6,555 nt of DNA from Deltaproteobacteria bacterium. Lineage in GTDB: Bacteria > Desulfobacterota > Desulfarculia > Adiutricales > Adiutricaceae. How positions within the stretch are numbered: the stretch's first letter is position 1; each line of letters begins with the position of its first letter. The translations under genes were made by a program, and so were the position numbers. Under the pieces are notes generated by a model. It had not been told where the DNA came from and ran no database searches. It worked only from the letters and a program-made list of their open reading frames with translations. The DNA lies in contig JAITJB010000334.1 of the NCBI GenBank assembly GCA_031279155.1, positions 1-6,555 of the forward strand, in the 5' to 3' direction. Positions 1 to 5,724 of the stretch are shown here, piece after piece.

Positions 1-1
1 G

Positions 2-364
2 GGAGGGGGCTTAGCCGTCCTCTTAGCCGCCAGCCGCGACGATGTCGCGAGTTTAGTGACCGTAGCCGGTCTTTTAGACATCGATTGGTGGGTCAGAGTA
101 AACGGCTGGCTGCCCTTAACCGGATCCTTAAACCCGGCCAGCGTAGCCTATAAGATCGTCGATATCCCCCAAATCCACTTTTTCGGCTATAAAGACCGGG
201 TCATTACGCCGGTCATGTCCCAGAGGTTCGCGGAGCTCGCCCCATTTAAGAACTTAAAGCGGACCGGCTTGGATTTGGACCATTACAGCGGCTGGACAGA
301 TAGATGGTCCGTTCTTCTTTCCGAGCTCGTTATGCCCTTAAGAAAGGAAGCTAGCGCGCCTTAA
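2..364 (+). CDS. alpha/beta hydrolase, C-terminal part (5' end outside window)
   Basis: The last 120 codons of an alpha/beta-fold hydrolase are visible. The frame is open to the window edge, so the gene starts to the left and the GTG at 56 is not its start. The first residues, GGGLAVLLAA, look like the end of a nucleophile elbow of the G-x-S-G-G-G type, with the serine just outside the window. Further on, SLVTVAGLLD and LTGSLNPAS resemble segments found in proteobacterial lipase/esterase-like hydrolases. GYKDRVITP (Asp at about visible residue 65) fits the catalytic acid strand, and LDHYSGW (His at about 94) fits the catalytic histidine followed by the final helix. Two triad residues are therefore present and the family call is good. 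The substrate cannot be told. No signal peptide can be judged because the N-terminus is missing. The gene ends in TAA inside the first unit of a tandem repeat array. Confidence 0.85.
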   Translation, partial: GGGLAVLLAASRDDVASLVTVAGLLDIDWWVRVNGWLPLTGSLNPASVAYKIVDIPQIHFFGYKDRVITPVMSQRFAELAPFKNLKRTGLDLDHYSGWTDRWSVLLSELVMPLRKEASAP

Positions 365-607
365 AACCCTACCAGGCCACAATACCTACCATGCCTTAAA
401 GCCCTGCCACGACACAACACCTTTCATGCCTTAAAGCCCTATCAGGCCAACAAAACCTTTCATGCCTTAAAGCCCTATCAGGCCTACAGCACCTTTCAAG
501 CCTTAAAACCCTGCCAGGCCTAAAACACCTTTTAGGCCTTAAAGCCCTGCCTGTATAGCCCCTTGCTATTTCATAGCCTTAAAATCCCCTGGCCTCAAAA
601 ATCCTCG
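359..607. repeat. tandem array of ~35-36 bp units (minisatellite)
   Basis: Head-to-tail units each begin with CCTTAAA. They start at 359, 394, 429, 465, 501, 537 and 577, giving lengths of 35, 35, 36, 36, 36, 40 and about 31. The core reads CCTTAAAGCCCTATCAGGCC, then a variable A/C-rich stretch, then ACCTTTCATG. Units 3 and 4 are the most alike; the outer units are diverged, and an eighth weak unit may begin at 608. Unit 1 overlaps the hydrolase stop codon. There are no unique spacers between units, so this is not a CRISPR array. No function is visible. Confidence 0.85.
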
Positions 608-686
608 CCTATAAGCCCAAAACCTAAAAGCCCGCCAAAAATCCAATCAGTCCCGCTACTAATGGTCAAAACTAGCGCAGCTATCC

Positions 687-729
687 TTAGCTTCGATAGT
701 TACGGCTAGATCTCAAAGATCGAAGCTAA
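687..729. repeat. perfect 11-bp inverted repeat
   Basis: TTAGCTTCGAT at 687-697 is matched exactly by its reverse complement ATCGAAGCTAA at 719-729, around a 21-nt loop. The right arm runs into AAGCCCAAGCTTTTTGCT, so a transcript from the left would have a stem followed by a short T tract at 739-743. It may be a weak rho-independent terminator for the hydrolase unit, about 320 bp after its stop, or the end of a decayed mobile element. The structure is seen directly; its role is inferred. Confidence 0.6.
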
Positions 730-750
730 AGCCCAAGCTTTTTGCTCGGC

Positions 751-969
751 CTATAGCTGAATCAGAAGGCAATGCAGGCCCAGGCCCAAGTTGATTAAAT
801 AACATTCGTTAGCCCGGGAGCTGCGGCAAAGATCTAATATCGTGATTAAACAGATGATATTGGCAAGTTGGTTCCACACTATCGTAGTCCTCTGGGTAAT
901 ATGCTTACGGCCGTTCGCATGCTTACCACGATAAATCTTATTGGAAGGAATTAGGTTGCCATAAGTCAC
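751..969 (-). pseudogene. possible IS110-family transposase remnant (C-terminal fragment)
   Basis: A 72-codon minus-strand frame contains GNLIPSNKIYRGK followed by GRKHITQR. This pattern resembles the C-terminal (Transposase_20) part of IS110/IS116-type transposases, where an LVPS or LIPS motif is followed by a basic stretch and G-x-I-T-K/Q-R/Q-G-x-x-x-L-R. The likeness is limited to about 30 residues at the start of the frame. The expected G-x-x-x-L-R after HITQR is absent, and the rest does not match, as expected for a frameshifted or eroded copy. A stop codon lies just upstream in the same frame, and no N-terminal DEDD catalytic domain is seen nearby. The call rests on motif memory and could be chance. 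Confidence 0.3.
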
Positions 970-1154
970 TAGCCTAAATATCTAGAATTCCGGGGTTATG
1001 TTGAGACTGGGAGTCTTTTAACTAAATCCTAAAATATATTTCACCTCAACGAAGCTGAGGATTTTATTGATGTTTTTTTAGGTAAATAGGCCAAGTAGGC
1101 GAATTTACGTGGGAAAAAAATGGAGGAAATTGGCCTTTTCCAAAGGGTTTAGTC

Positions 1155-1183
1155 TTTACCTCAGGGCGATTGACTGGTATAAT
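1155..1183 (+). promoter_or_regulatory. candidate sigma70 promoter with extended -10
   Basis: TTTACC (1155-1160) lies 17 bp before TATAAT (1178-1183), and the -10 is preceded by TGG, giving the extended -10 form TGNTATAAT. The -35 matches the consensus at 4 of 6 positions. Transcription would start near 1190 and run rightward into a stretch with no recognised gene. In AT-rich DNA such matches can arise by chance. Confidence 0.3.
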
Positions 1184-1796
1184 CTAAAAAGCACGAATCA
1201 AAAGTATATTGCCAAATGTTCTGTTTACTCCAGATTTTCTGCTACCCCTGTCCATGAAAGTGTTATGAGACCGACTTTTGGTTAAAGATTGGTCATAGTG
1301 CTCAGATCGTAGGAAAACTTATTGTTGCCGTTAAATAGTTCTGTAATTTGCTTTTCTAAGGCCTAGTAATCAATAGATAAAATTTCGCGTTTTTTCTGCG
1401 GCCAGGGGCTTTGGGGTTTTACAAAAAATTAACAATAAGGGCCCCCTTTGTCTCGGGGCTAAAAATATTTAACGTATTGAAATGATTAAGAAAACTCTCT
1501 AAAACCTTTCGTTTTTGATTTTTTAACCCGTTGGCCAATGTTCACGTTATCATGATCCGGCCATGTTTTAGGCTTTTAGGTCGGCTAAAGGACTTGTTAT
1601 TACATTAGTTATAGAACTAAAATTATAAATATAACTTAGCTAATATAATTGTTACAATAGGAAGCCTAGCGTAGAAGATAATATAGTTAGTACGGATATA
1701 TGATTAATCCTTTATTCGTCTGATTTTATAACTTAATAAAAATTTTTTACCTGTATTCTTATAGCAAATTTAGAGGTGCCACAGCAAAAAAATATA

Positions 1797-1824
1797 TAGA
1801 CTCTTGGCTCTATTGTGCTATAAT
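1797..1824 (+). promoter_or_regulatory. candidate sigma70 promoter with extended -10
   Basis: TAGACT (1797-1802, 4 of 6 matches to TTGACA) is followed after 16 bp by TATAAT (1819-1824) with TGC in front, again an extended -10. A start near 1831 would lie about 30 bases before a small open frame (ATG at 1864 to 2064, 66 codons) with a weak AGG 4 bases before the ATG. That frame has a hydrophobic segment (LLTWLLAAELV) but matches no family I know, so it is not called as a gene. Confidence 0.25.
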
Positions 1825-2409
1825 GACATGACCAATTTGGATCTGACATAGTTCTTAGGCTTGATGCCCACGACTGTCCTAGTACCTTCTCACTTCCTTC
1901 TGACCTGGCTCTTGGCCGCTGAATTAGTCCCGAAAAGCTTATTTGAGCCCGGCAAACATGTGTCTCTTTTTGGTAAAGTTTCATTTATTTCCTCAATTAA
2001 AATCGTGCGAATTATTGTTAAGGTTCCAAATTGTAGGTATCTTTGCCTAATGTACGTTAGTTAGCGTAGGATATTTTTAATTAATTATAGCTTTTAGTCT
2101 TGGATGACAATATCCTCTGGCCAAGATGCTAATCATAAATTAAAGATAAGCATAAATTATTAATTTTAAAGTTTTAAATTGCCCTAAAACTCAAATTAAT
2201 ATAATTATTTTTAGGATATCAAGTATGGTGTAGGCTTGTTTTTGATGGAAAAATTTAGTGGAGACCGATTGAGATTAGGTCGTGATGCGCCGAATTTAGA
2301 CCTTGTCCATCGGTTGAGGAGAATATCGCCGGAAAAGGCGCTGTTAGGTCCTGCGGCCCCTGGGTTCGTAAAATCTACGTTTCTAGGCTGCGGCTTGTTG
2401 GAGTATCTT

Positions 2410-2613
2410 ATGTTAGTTGATGCTAAGGCCTTGAAGAGGGCCCGTGAGGAACGTCTATTAAGCATTACAGCTCTGGCCAAATTGGCCGGAGTTTCCTCAA
2501 AATCAATTTACCGCATGGAAAACGGCGGCGAAATTAAGCTTTTGACCTTCCGCAAGCTCTTAATCGCCCTCGGCTATTCCGTGACCGACAAGGATCGCTT
2601 TGTTATTGAATAA
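2410..2613 (+). CDS. small XRE/Cro-type helix-turn-helix regulator
   Basis: A 67-residue protein made almost wholly of one XRE-family DNA-binding domain. Residues 8-17 (LKRAREERLL) form the first helix, SITALAKLAG (18-27) helix 2, and SSKSIYRMENG (29-39) the recognition helix with its usual R-x-E-N-G ending. TFRKLLIALGYSV (46-58) forms the closing helices. I chose ATG 2410 because GGAG lies six bases before it (2400-2403) and because the XRE domain starts only a few residues later. The frame stays open upstream to a TTG at 2236, but that part matches nothing. A TATAAT at 2200-2205 may be the -10. Such single-domain proteins act as transcription repressors or antitoxins. No toxin partner, phage gene or other partner is seen beside it, so its target is unknown. 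The neighbouring genes run on the other strand. Confidence 0.75.
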   Translation: MLVDAKALKRAREERLLSITALAKLAGVSSKSIYRMENGGEIKLLTFRKLLIALGYSVTDKDRFVIE

Positions 2614-2615
2614 TA

Positions 2616-2714
2616 ACCCCTTAATCCGACTTCGATTTTGGGTTCCACAGCCAAAGTGGCCTGCGGTTAAGTCAAGCGGGTCAACTACCAGAATCAAAGC
2701 CGAATAAAAGGGGT
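2616..2714 (-). repeat. long imperfect inverted repeat, folds best as minus-strand RNA
   Basis: Arms of 26 and 27 nt (2616-2641 and 2688-2714) flank a 46-nt loop, three bases after the HTH stop codon. Ends pair as ACCCCTT with AAGGGGT. Read as minus-strand RNA, 24 of 26 positions pair, three of them as G-U, leaving one bulge, one U-U and one C-A. Read as plus-strand RNA, 22 pair, because the G-U pairs become C-A clashes. Inside the loop, GCC/GGC and CCAC/GTGG can form a second small stem. There is no T tract after either arm, so it is a poor intrinsic terminator. It may be the core of a palindromic mobile repeat or a structured RNA. Confidence 0.7.
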
Positions 2715-2831
2715 AAAAACGAAATTTGTTAGGGCTATGGGGATAAAACCAAATTAAAATTGCTGGCCAAAATTTGGGCGTAGGCTATTTTTTGGCTTTT
2801 GGCGTCACGTTTATCTCATTTTTCTAAAACA

Positions 2832-2869
2832 CAAGAGGTTATTAAAAAACCAAGAGGATATTAAAAACA
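2832..2869. repeat. two 19-bp direct repeats before the terminator
   Basis: CAAGAGGTTATTAAAAAAC (2832-2850) is followed at once by CAAGAGGATATTAAAAACA (2851-2869). A third, partial likeness (CACAAAGGG) begins in the terminator stem. It looks like a small tandem duplication next to the terminator. On the minus strand the copies give two successive T-rich runs just past the hisC terminator. Confidence 0.6.
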
Positions 2870-2905
2870 CAAAGGGCGACCGCAGGCGGTCGCCCTTTGT
2901 GTTTT
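2864..2905 (-). terminator. strong intrinsic terminator of hisC, likely bidirectional
   Basis: A perfect 20-bp inverted repeat: AAAACACAAAGGGCGACCGC at 2864-2883, AG at 2884-2885, and its exact reverse complement at 2886-2905. The GC-rich core closes with a tight loop, and the outer part gives a run of T on either strand (GTTTTTAAT on the minus strand, GTTTTGATCTT on the plus strand). It lies about 120 bp past the hisC stop and would end the leftward unit. In the other direction it could stop read-through from the HTH gene. Confidence 0.92.
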
Positions 2906-2913
2906 GATCTTAA

Positions 2914-3015
2914 AGGAAAGCCGAAAGGCTGAAAGGCAAAAAAGTCGAAAGGCAAAAAAAGCCGAAAAGCCGAAAAGTCGAAAAACTGGGAAGCCCGGAA
3001 GCCCGGAAGGCCGGC
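2914..3015. repeat. low-complexity GCCGAAA-type tract
   Basis: Between the terminator and the hisC stop lie repeated short units such as GCCGAAAGGCTGAAAGGC and GCCGAAAAGCCGAAAAG, changing to GAAGCCCGGAAGCCCGGAAG near the gene. The unit length drifts between 8 and 10 bases. On the minus strand this is the 3' untranslated part of hisC, read as CTTTTCGGC repeats. It probably arose by replication slippage. No open frame runs through it. Confidence 0.75.
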
Positions 3016-3024
3016 TTACTTTAC

Positions 3025-4140
3025 CTACTCGAGCACTTTTTTAAGAGCCGGGAAAAAGACGTTTAGCTCCATACTCGTGCCGGCGTTAATGCGCACGTGA
3101 TTGGGGAGCCCAAAGGACGTCAGCGAGCGGATAATAATGCCCTCCTTAAGGAGAGCTAAGGTCAAGGTATCGGCGGAGAGGCCCTCGGGGAGACCTGCCA
3201 TGATAAAGTTTGCTTCTGTTGGGTAGGCTTTAAGCCCTAAGGCCGGCAGCTCTTTGTTGAAGCGGTCTATGGCCGCCCAGGTCATGGCCAGAGTGTTTTT
3301 AAGGTGGTCGGTATCGGTCAGGGCGCCTATGACAGCCGCCTGGGCTAAATTGTTTAGGTTAAATGGCTGCCGGACCTTATTGAGCTCAGCGGCTAAAGCC
3401 GGCGGGCAGAGGGCATAGGCGGCCCTTAAGCCGGCTAAGCCGTAGATCTTAGAGAAAGTCCTTAAGATAACCACCTGGTTGGTTTCCAAAAGAGCTTGGT
3501 AATCAGGGCGCGGGGCCCGGCAGAAGTCAATGTAGGCTTCATCTAAGACTAAAATAGTCTTCTCCGGAAGATCATTAAGAAAGTCCGTGATTTCTTCTGG
3601 ACTTAGGTAGGCCCCCGTGGGGTTTAGGGGGTTATCTAAAAAGACCAGGCGGGTGGAGTTATCGATATTTTGTCTGATTTTTTTTAGGTCGTGGCCATAG
3701 TCTTTAGTCAGCGGGATTTCCCGAACCAAGGCTCCGGCGGCCTGAGAGTTTTTGGCGTAGAGGGTAAAACTCGGGCGACTCATGACGGCTGAGAGATCTT
3801 GATTTAAAAGGGCGTGGGAGAGAACAAAAACAAACTCCGATGAGCCGTTACCGGCTATTATGCCCTCGATGGGATAGTTAACATAGCGGCTTATGGCCTG
3901 CCTAAGCCTACGGCTATCGGCGTCGCCGTAGCGATGGAGGCCTCTCATGGCCTCGGTCACCGCTTCCATGGCTTTGGGGGAGGAGCCGAGGCTGTTTTCG
4001 TTGGAAGCTAGCTTTACGGCTTGAGTTAAGCCGTAGGCCTCTAGAACATCTTCAATTAAGCTACCTGGAACGTATTGGGCTAGATCTTTAATATACGGCG
4101 GAACAAGTGAACTCGTAGAAGTCGGCTCGGTCTTAGTCAT
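3025..4140 (-). CDS. hisC: histidinol-phosphate aminotransferase
   Basis: A 371-residue PLP-dependent aminotransferase of the fold-I HisC family. It would convert imidazole acetol phosphate and glutamate to histidinol phosphate and 2-oxoglutarate in histidine synthesis in the cytoplasm. Family marks in order are SNENSLGSSP (46-55; usually SNENPLG), RYGDAD (70-75), the phosphate-binding GNGSSE (97-102), NPLNPTG (170-176), DEAYIDF (200-206), TFSKIYGLAGLR (228-239; Lys231 the likely Schiff-base lysine, Arg239 a phosphate contact) and HVRINAG (348-354; Arg350 for the substrate carboxylate). Length is normal. I chose ATG 4140 because GGAG sits six bases upstream on the minus strand. The ATG at 4185 would add 15 residues encoded by a GC hairpin and lacks a ribosome site. 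Some family members also act on aromatic amino acids, so substrate range is not settled. It lies 138 bp after dnaA and no other his gene is in view. Confidence 0.93.
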   Translation of the reverse strand: MTKTEPTSTSSLVPPYIKDLAQYVPGSLIEDVLEAYGLTQAVKLASNENSLGSSPKAMEAVTEAMRGLHRYGDADSRRLRQAISRYVNYPIEGIIAGNGSSEFVFVLSHALLNQDLSAVMSRPSFTLYAKNSQAAGALVREIPLTKDYGHDLKKIRQNIDNSTRLVFLDNPLNPTGAYLSPEEITDFLNDLPEKTILVLDEAYIDFCRAPRPDYQALLETNQVVILRTFSKIYGLAGLRAAYALCPPALAAELNKVRQPFNLNNLAQAAVIGALTDTDHLKNTLAMTWAAIDRFNKELPALGLKAYPTEANFIMAGLPEGLSADTLTLALLKEGIIIRSLTSFGLPNHVRINAGTSMELNVFFPALKKVLE

Positions 4141-4160
4141 AAAAGGCTCCAAGAAATATA

Positions 4161-4183
4161 GGCGGCCCGGAGACCGGGCCGCC
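4161..4183 (-). promoter_or_regulatory. GC-rich hairpin in the dnaA-hisC spacer
   Basis: GGCGGCCCGG at 4161-4170 is matched exactly by CCGGGCCGCC at 4174-4183 with a 3-nt loop. In the minus-strand transcript the hairpin is followed by TATATTTCTT and then the GGAG ribosome site of hisC. It could act as a partial terminator between dnaA and hisC, as an mRNA end stabiliser for dnaA, or as a leader structure for hisC. The U tract is interrupted, so full termination is doubtful. A weak promoter-like pair (TTGCTT, 16 bp, TTATTA) lies upstream of it on the minus strand. I see no T-box sequence or histidine-rich leader peptide. Confidence 0.6.
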
Positions 4184-4278
4184 ATGGGGAAGGGATTTCG
4201 TAAATTCCAAACTAGTTAATAACGCTTTCCGATGGAAAAAGCAAGAATTAGATTTCTTACCAAAGAAAAAAGGCAGAT

Positions 4279-5724
4279 TCAGATTTCCTTACCTAACTGG
4301 TCGAGCAAGTAATCGAACTTAACCTTAAGTTTATGGTCGGTGGGTAAGGTTTTTTTAAGCTTGTGGATGGAATAGATGGCCGTTGAATGGCGCCGGCCAA
4401 AGGCCTCGCCGATCTCCGATAGAGTATGGCCAGTTAAGGTCTTAGCCAGGTACATGCCTAAGCTTCTTGCTTCGTTAATGTTGCGGCGCCTTGATTTGGA
4501 GCGCAGCTCTTCTTCATCGAGGTTATAGATGCGGCAGATGAGTTTGACGACTTTATATAAGCCCGTTTTGTTTTCATCGCGGCCAGTGACCGAATCGACT
4601 ACCTCTTCGGCCATGGCTAAGGTTATGGGCTTTTTCAAAAGGTTATGGTTGGCGTCAAGGGTATAAATGCAGCTCTCCAGCTGCCTGACGTCCTCTTTGA
4701 CGTTTTGGGCCACGTAATCGAGCACCTGCTGGTTAAACTTGTGGTTGCAGTTTTTGGCCAGGTGGTTTAGGATGCCGAGCCTTGTTTTAAAGTCAGGCGG
4801 CCCGATGTGGGCAAAGAGCGAGGAGGTCAGCCTGGATCTAAGGGAGCGGTCCATTTTGGGGATGTTGTGAGGCACCTCGGTGGAGGTCATCACAATTTTT
4901 TTGCCTTTATTAATAAGAAAATCCAGGGTATAGCAAAGTTCCTGTTGGATATTAAATTTATTGTGTAAGAAACTTGCGCCTTCAAGCATTAAGAGATCGC
5001 ATTCTTCGCGGTATCTTCTTTTGAAAGCCTCCATGGTCTTCTGGTTGAGGTTGTGGACCATGTCGTTGGTGAAGCTCTCAAAGGTCAGATACTTGACCAG
5101 GCGGGTACTCTTGGCGTTTAAGTAATTTTGACCCAAGGCCTGGGCCAGATGGCTTTTTCCTAAACCGGGAGCGCCAATTAGGTACAAGATGCCTGTACCC
5201 AAGTTCTGCTCCACCGAAAAGGCTTTAGAGGCGTGAAAGGCCAGGCTATTGGGGTCGCCGACCACGAAGTTTTCAAAGGTAAATTTCGGGTTAAAGGGGG
5301 ATTGGGTGATGTTTAGCGAGAGAATATCTACGGCCAGGCCTTTGGGAATCGTTAAACCTTCGGGGTTGGCGCCTACGTCATGATTATCATCTGGCGATGG
5401 ATTATTCGATTCGGTAATTTGGATGTCGATTAGGCTCGGGCAGCCTAGTTCTCGGCACTTCTGAGCAATAGCTAACCGAATTTCTTGGCCAAAAGCTTTC
5501 TCAATAAAATTGCGGAAAAAATAGTTAGGGGCGGCTAAGTTCAAGCTTCCGTCGGGTTTAAATTGCGGCTCAAGACGAGTTATCCAAGTAAAGGAAGCTG
5601 CAGGCAGGACCTTACTTAAAGAGTCTTTAGCCTCGCCCCAGAGCCTGTCAAGAGAAAGCTTTGAAGCGAAAAAATCATTTTGTCCTTCGATTGAGGCAAT
5701 CATGGAGGTACACCGTGAATTCAT
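4279..5724 (-). CDS. dnaA: chromosomal replication initiator protein DnaA
   Basis: A 481-residue initiator that binds origin DNA and opens it using ATP. Domain I is at about 25-95 (LWGEAKDSLSKVLPAASF), followed by a short linker. The AAA+ domain III starts at FNPKFTFENFVVGDPNSLA (144-162), with Walker A GAPGLGKS (184-191), arginine finger region RSLRSRL (293-299, Arg298) and sensor II DVRQLE (345-350, Arg347). Domain IV carries INEARSLGMYLAKTLT and IGEAFGRRHSTAIY (438-451). Two motifs are unusual. Walker B reads LLMLEGASF, with Glu248 and Gly249 where most DnaA have Asp-Asp. The DNA-contact loop reads GRRHST rather than GGRDHTT. No start has a good ribosome site. ATG 5724 follows an A-rich leader and gives a normal N-terminus. 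ATG 5703 follows CCTCC, and GTG 5802 adds an unlikely tail. xseA lies upstream and hisC downstream on the same strand. Confidence 0.97.
   Translation of the reverse strand: MNSRCTSMIASIEGQNDFFASKLSLDRLWGEAKDSLSKVLPAASFTWITRLEPQFKPDGSLNLAAPNYFFRNFIEKAFGQEIRLAIAQKCRELGCPSLIDIQITESNNPSPDDNHDVGANPEGLTIPKGLAVDILSLNITQSPFNPKFTFENFVVGDPNSLAFHASKAFSVEQNLGTGILYLIGAPGLGKSHLAQALGQNYLNAKSTRLVKYLTFESFTNDMVHNLNQKTMEAFKRRYREECDLLMLEGASFLHNKFNIQQELCYTLDFLINKGKKIVMTSTEVPHNIPKMDRSLRSRLTSSLFAHIGPPDFKTRLGILNHLAKNCNHKFNQQVLDYVAQNVKEDVRQLESCIYTLDANHNLLKKPITLAMAEEVVDSVTGRDENKTGLYKVVKLICRIYNLDEEELRSKSRRRNINEARSLGMYLAKTLTGHTLSEIGEAFGRRHSTAIYSIHKLKKTLPTDHKLKVKFDYLLDQLGKEI

Larger units (their letters stand above)
608..2409. 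other. gene desert (possible decayed sequence)
   Basis: About 1.8 kb shows no convincing intact gene on either strand. The parts around 1600-1760 and 2070-2215 are very AT-rich. The parts around 770-965, 1855-1960 and 2250-2400 have a composition closer to coding sequence and may be worn gene fragments. Inside it I note separately an inverted repeat (687-729), a transposase-like remnant (751-969) and two promoter-like sites. Weak stems are also present: CCTCA/TGAGG at 1044-1060, followed by a T-rich stretch; AGGCCAA/TTGGCCT at 1088-1136, followed by TTTTC; and TTAGTT/AACTAA at 1605-1620. No tRNA, rRNA, tmRNA, RNase P RNA or SRP RNA pattern was recognised by eye. Confidence 0.6.

Noticed and set aside
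359..607. CRISPR array (unit length of 35-36 bp fits a CRISPR repeat)
   Set aside because: Units are joined head to tail with no unique spacers, and no cas gene is seen.
1733..1984. Minus-strand open frame of 83 codons
   Set aside because: Low-complexity translation with no domain, in an AT-rich stretch; it overlaps another equally weak frame on the other strand.
2236..2409. N-terminal extension of the HTH protein from TTG 2236
   Set aside because: The extra 58 residues match nothing, while ATG 2410 has GGAG at good spacing and gives a normal compact XRE domain.
2211..2480. Minus-strand open frame of 89 codons
   Set aside because: It overlaps the HTH gene region on the opposite strand, has no recognisable motif and no ribosome site.
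2750..2810. Terminator of the HTH gene made by GCCAAAA (2766-2772) and TTTTGGC (2797-2803)
   Set aside because: The stem is only 7 bp and AT-rich, a second TTTTGGC competes with it, and no T tract follows.
4141..4185. hisC start at ATG 4185
   Set aside because: It would encode 15 residues from a GC hairpin and has no ribosome site; ATG 4140 has a good one.
4141..4278. T-box or histidine attenuator leader before hisC
   Set aside because: No T-box core sequence and no histidine-rich short frame were found in the spacer.
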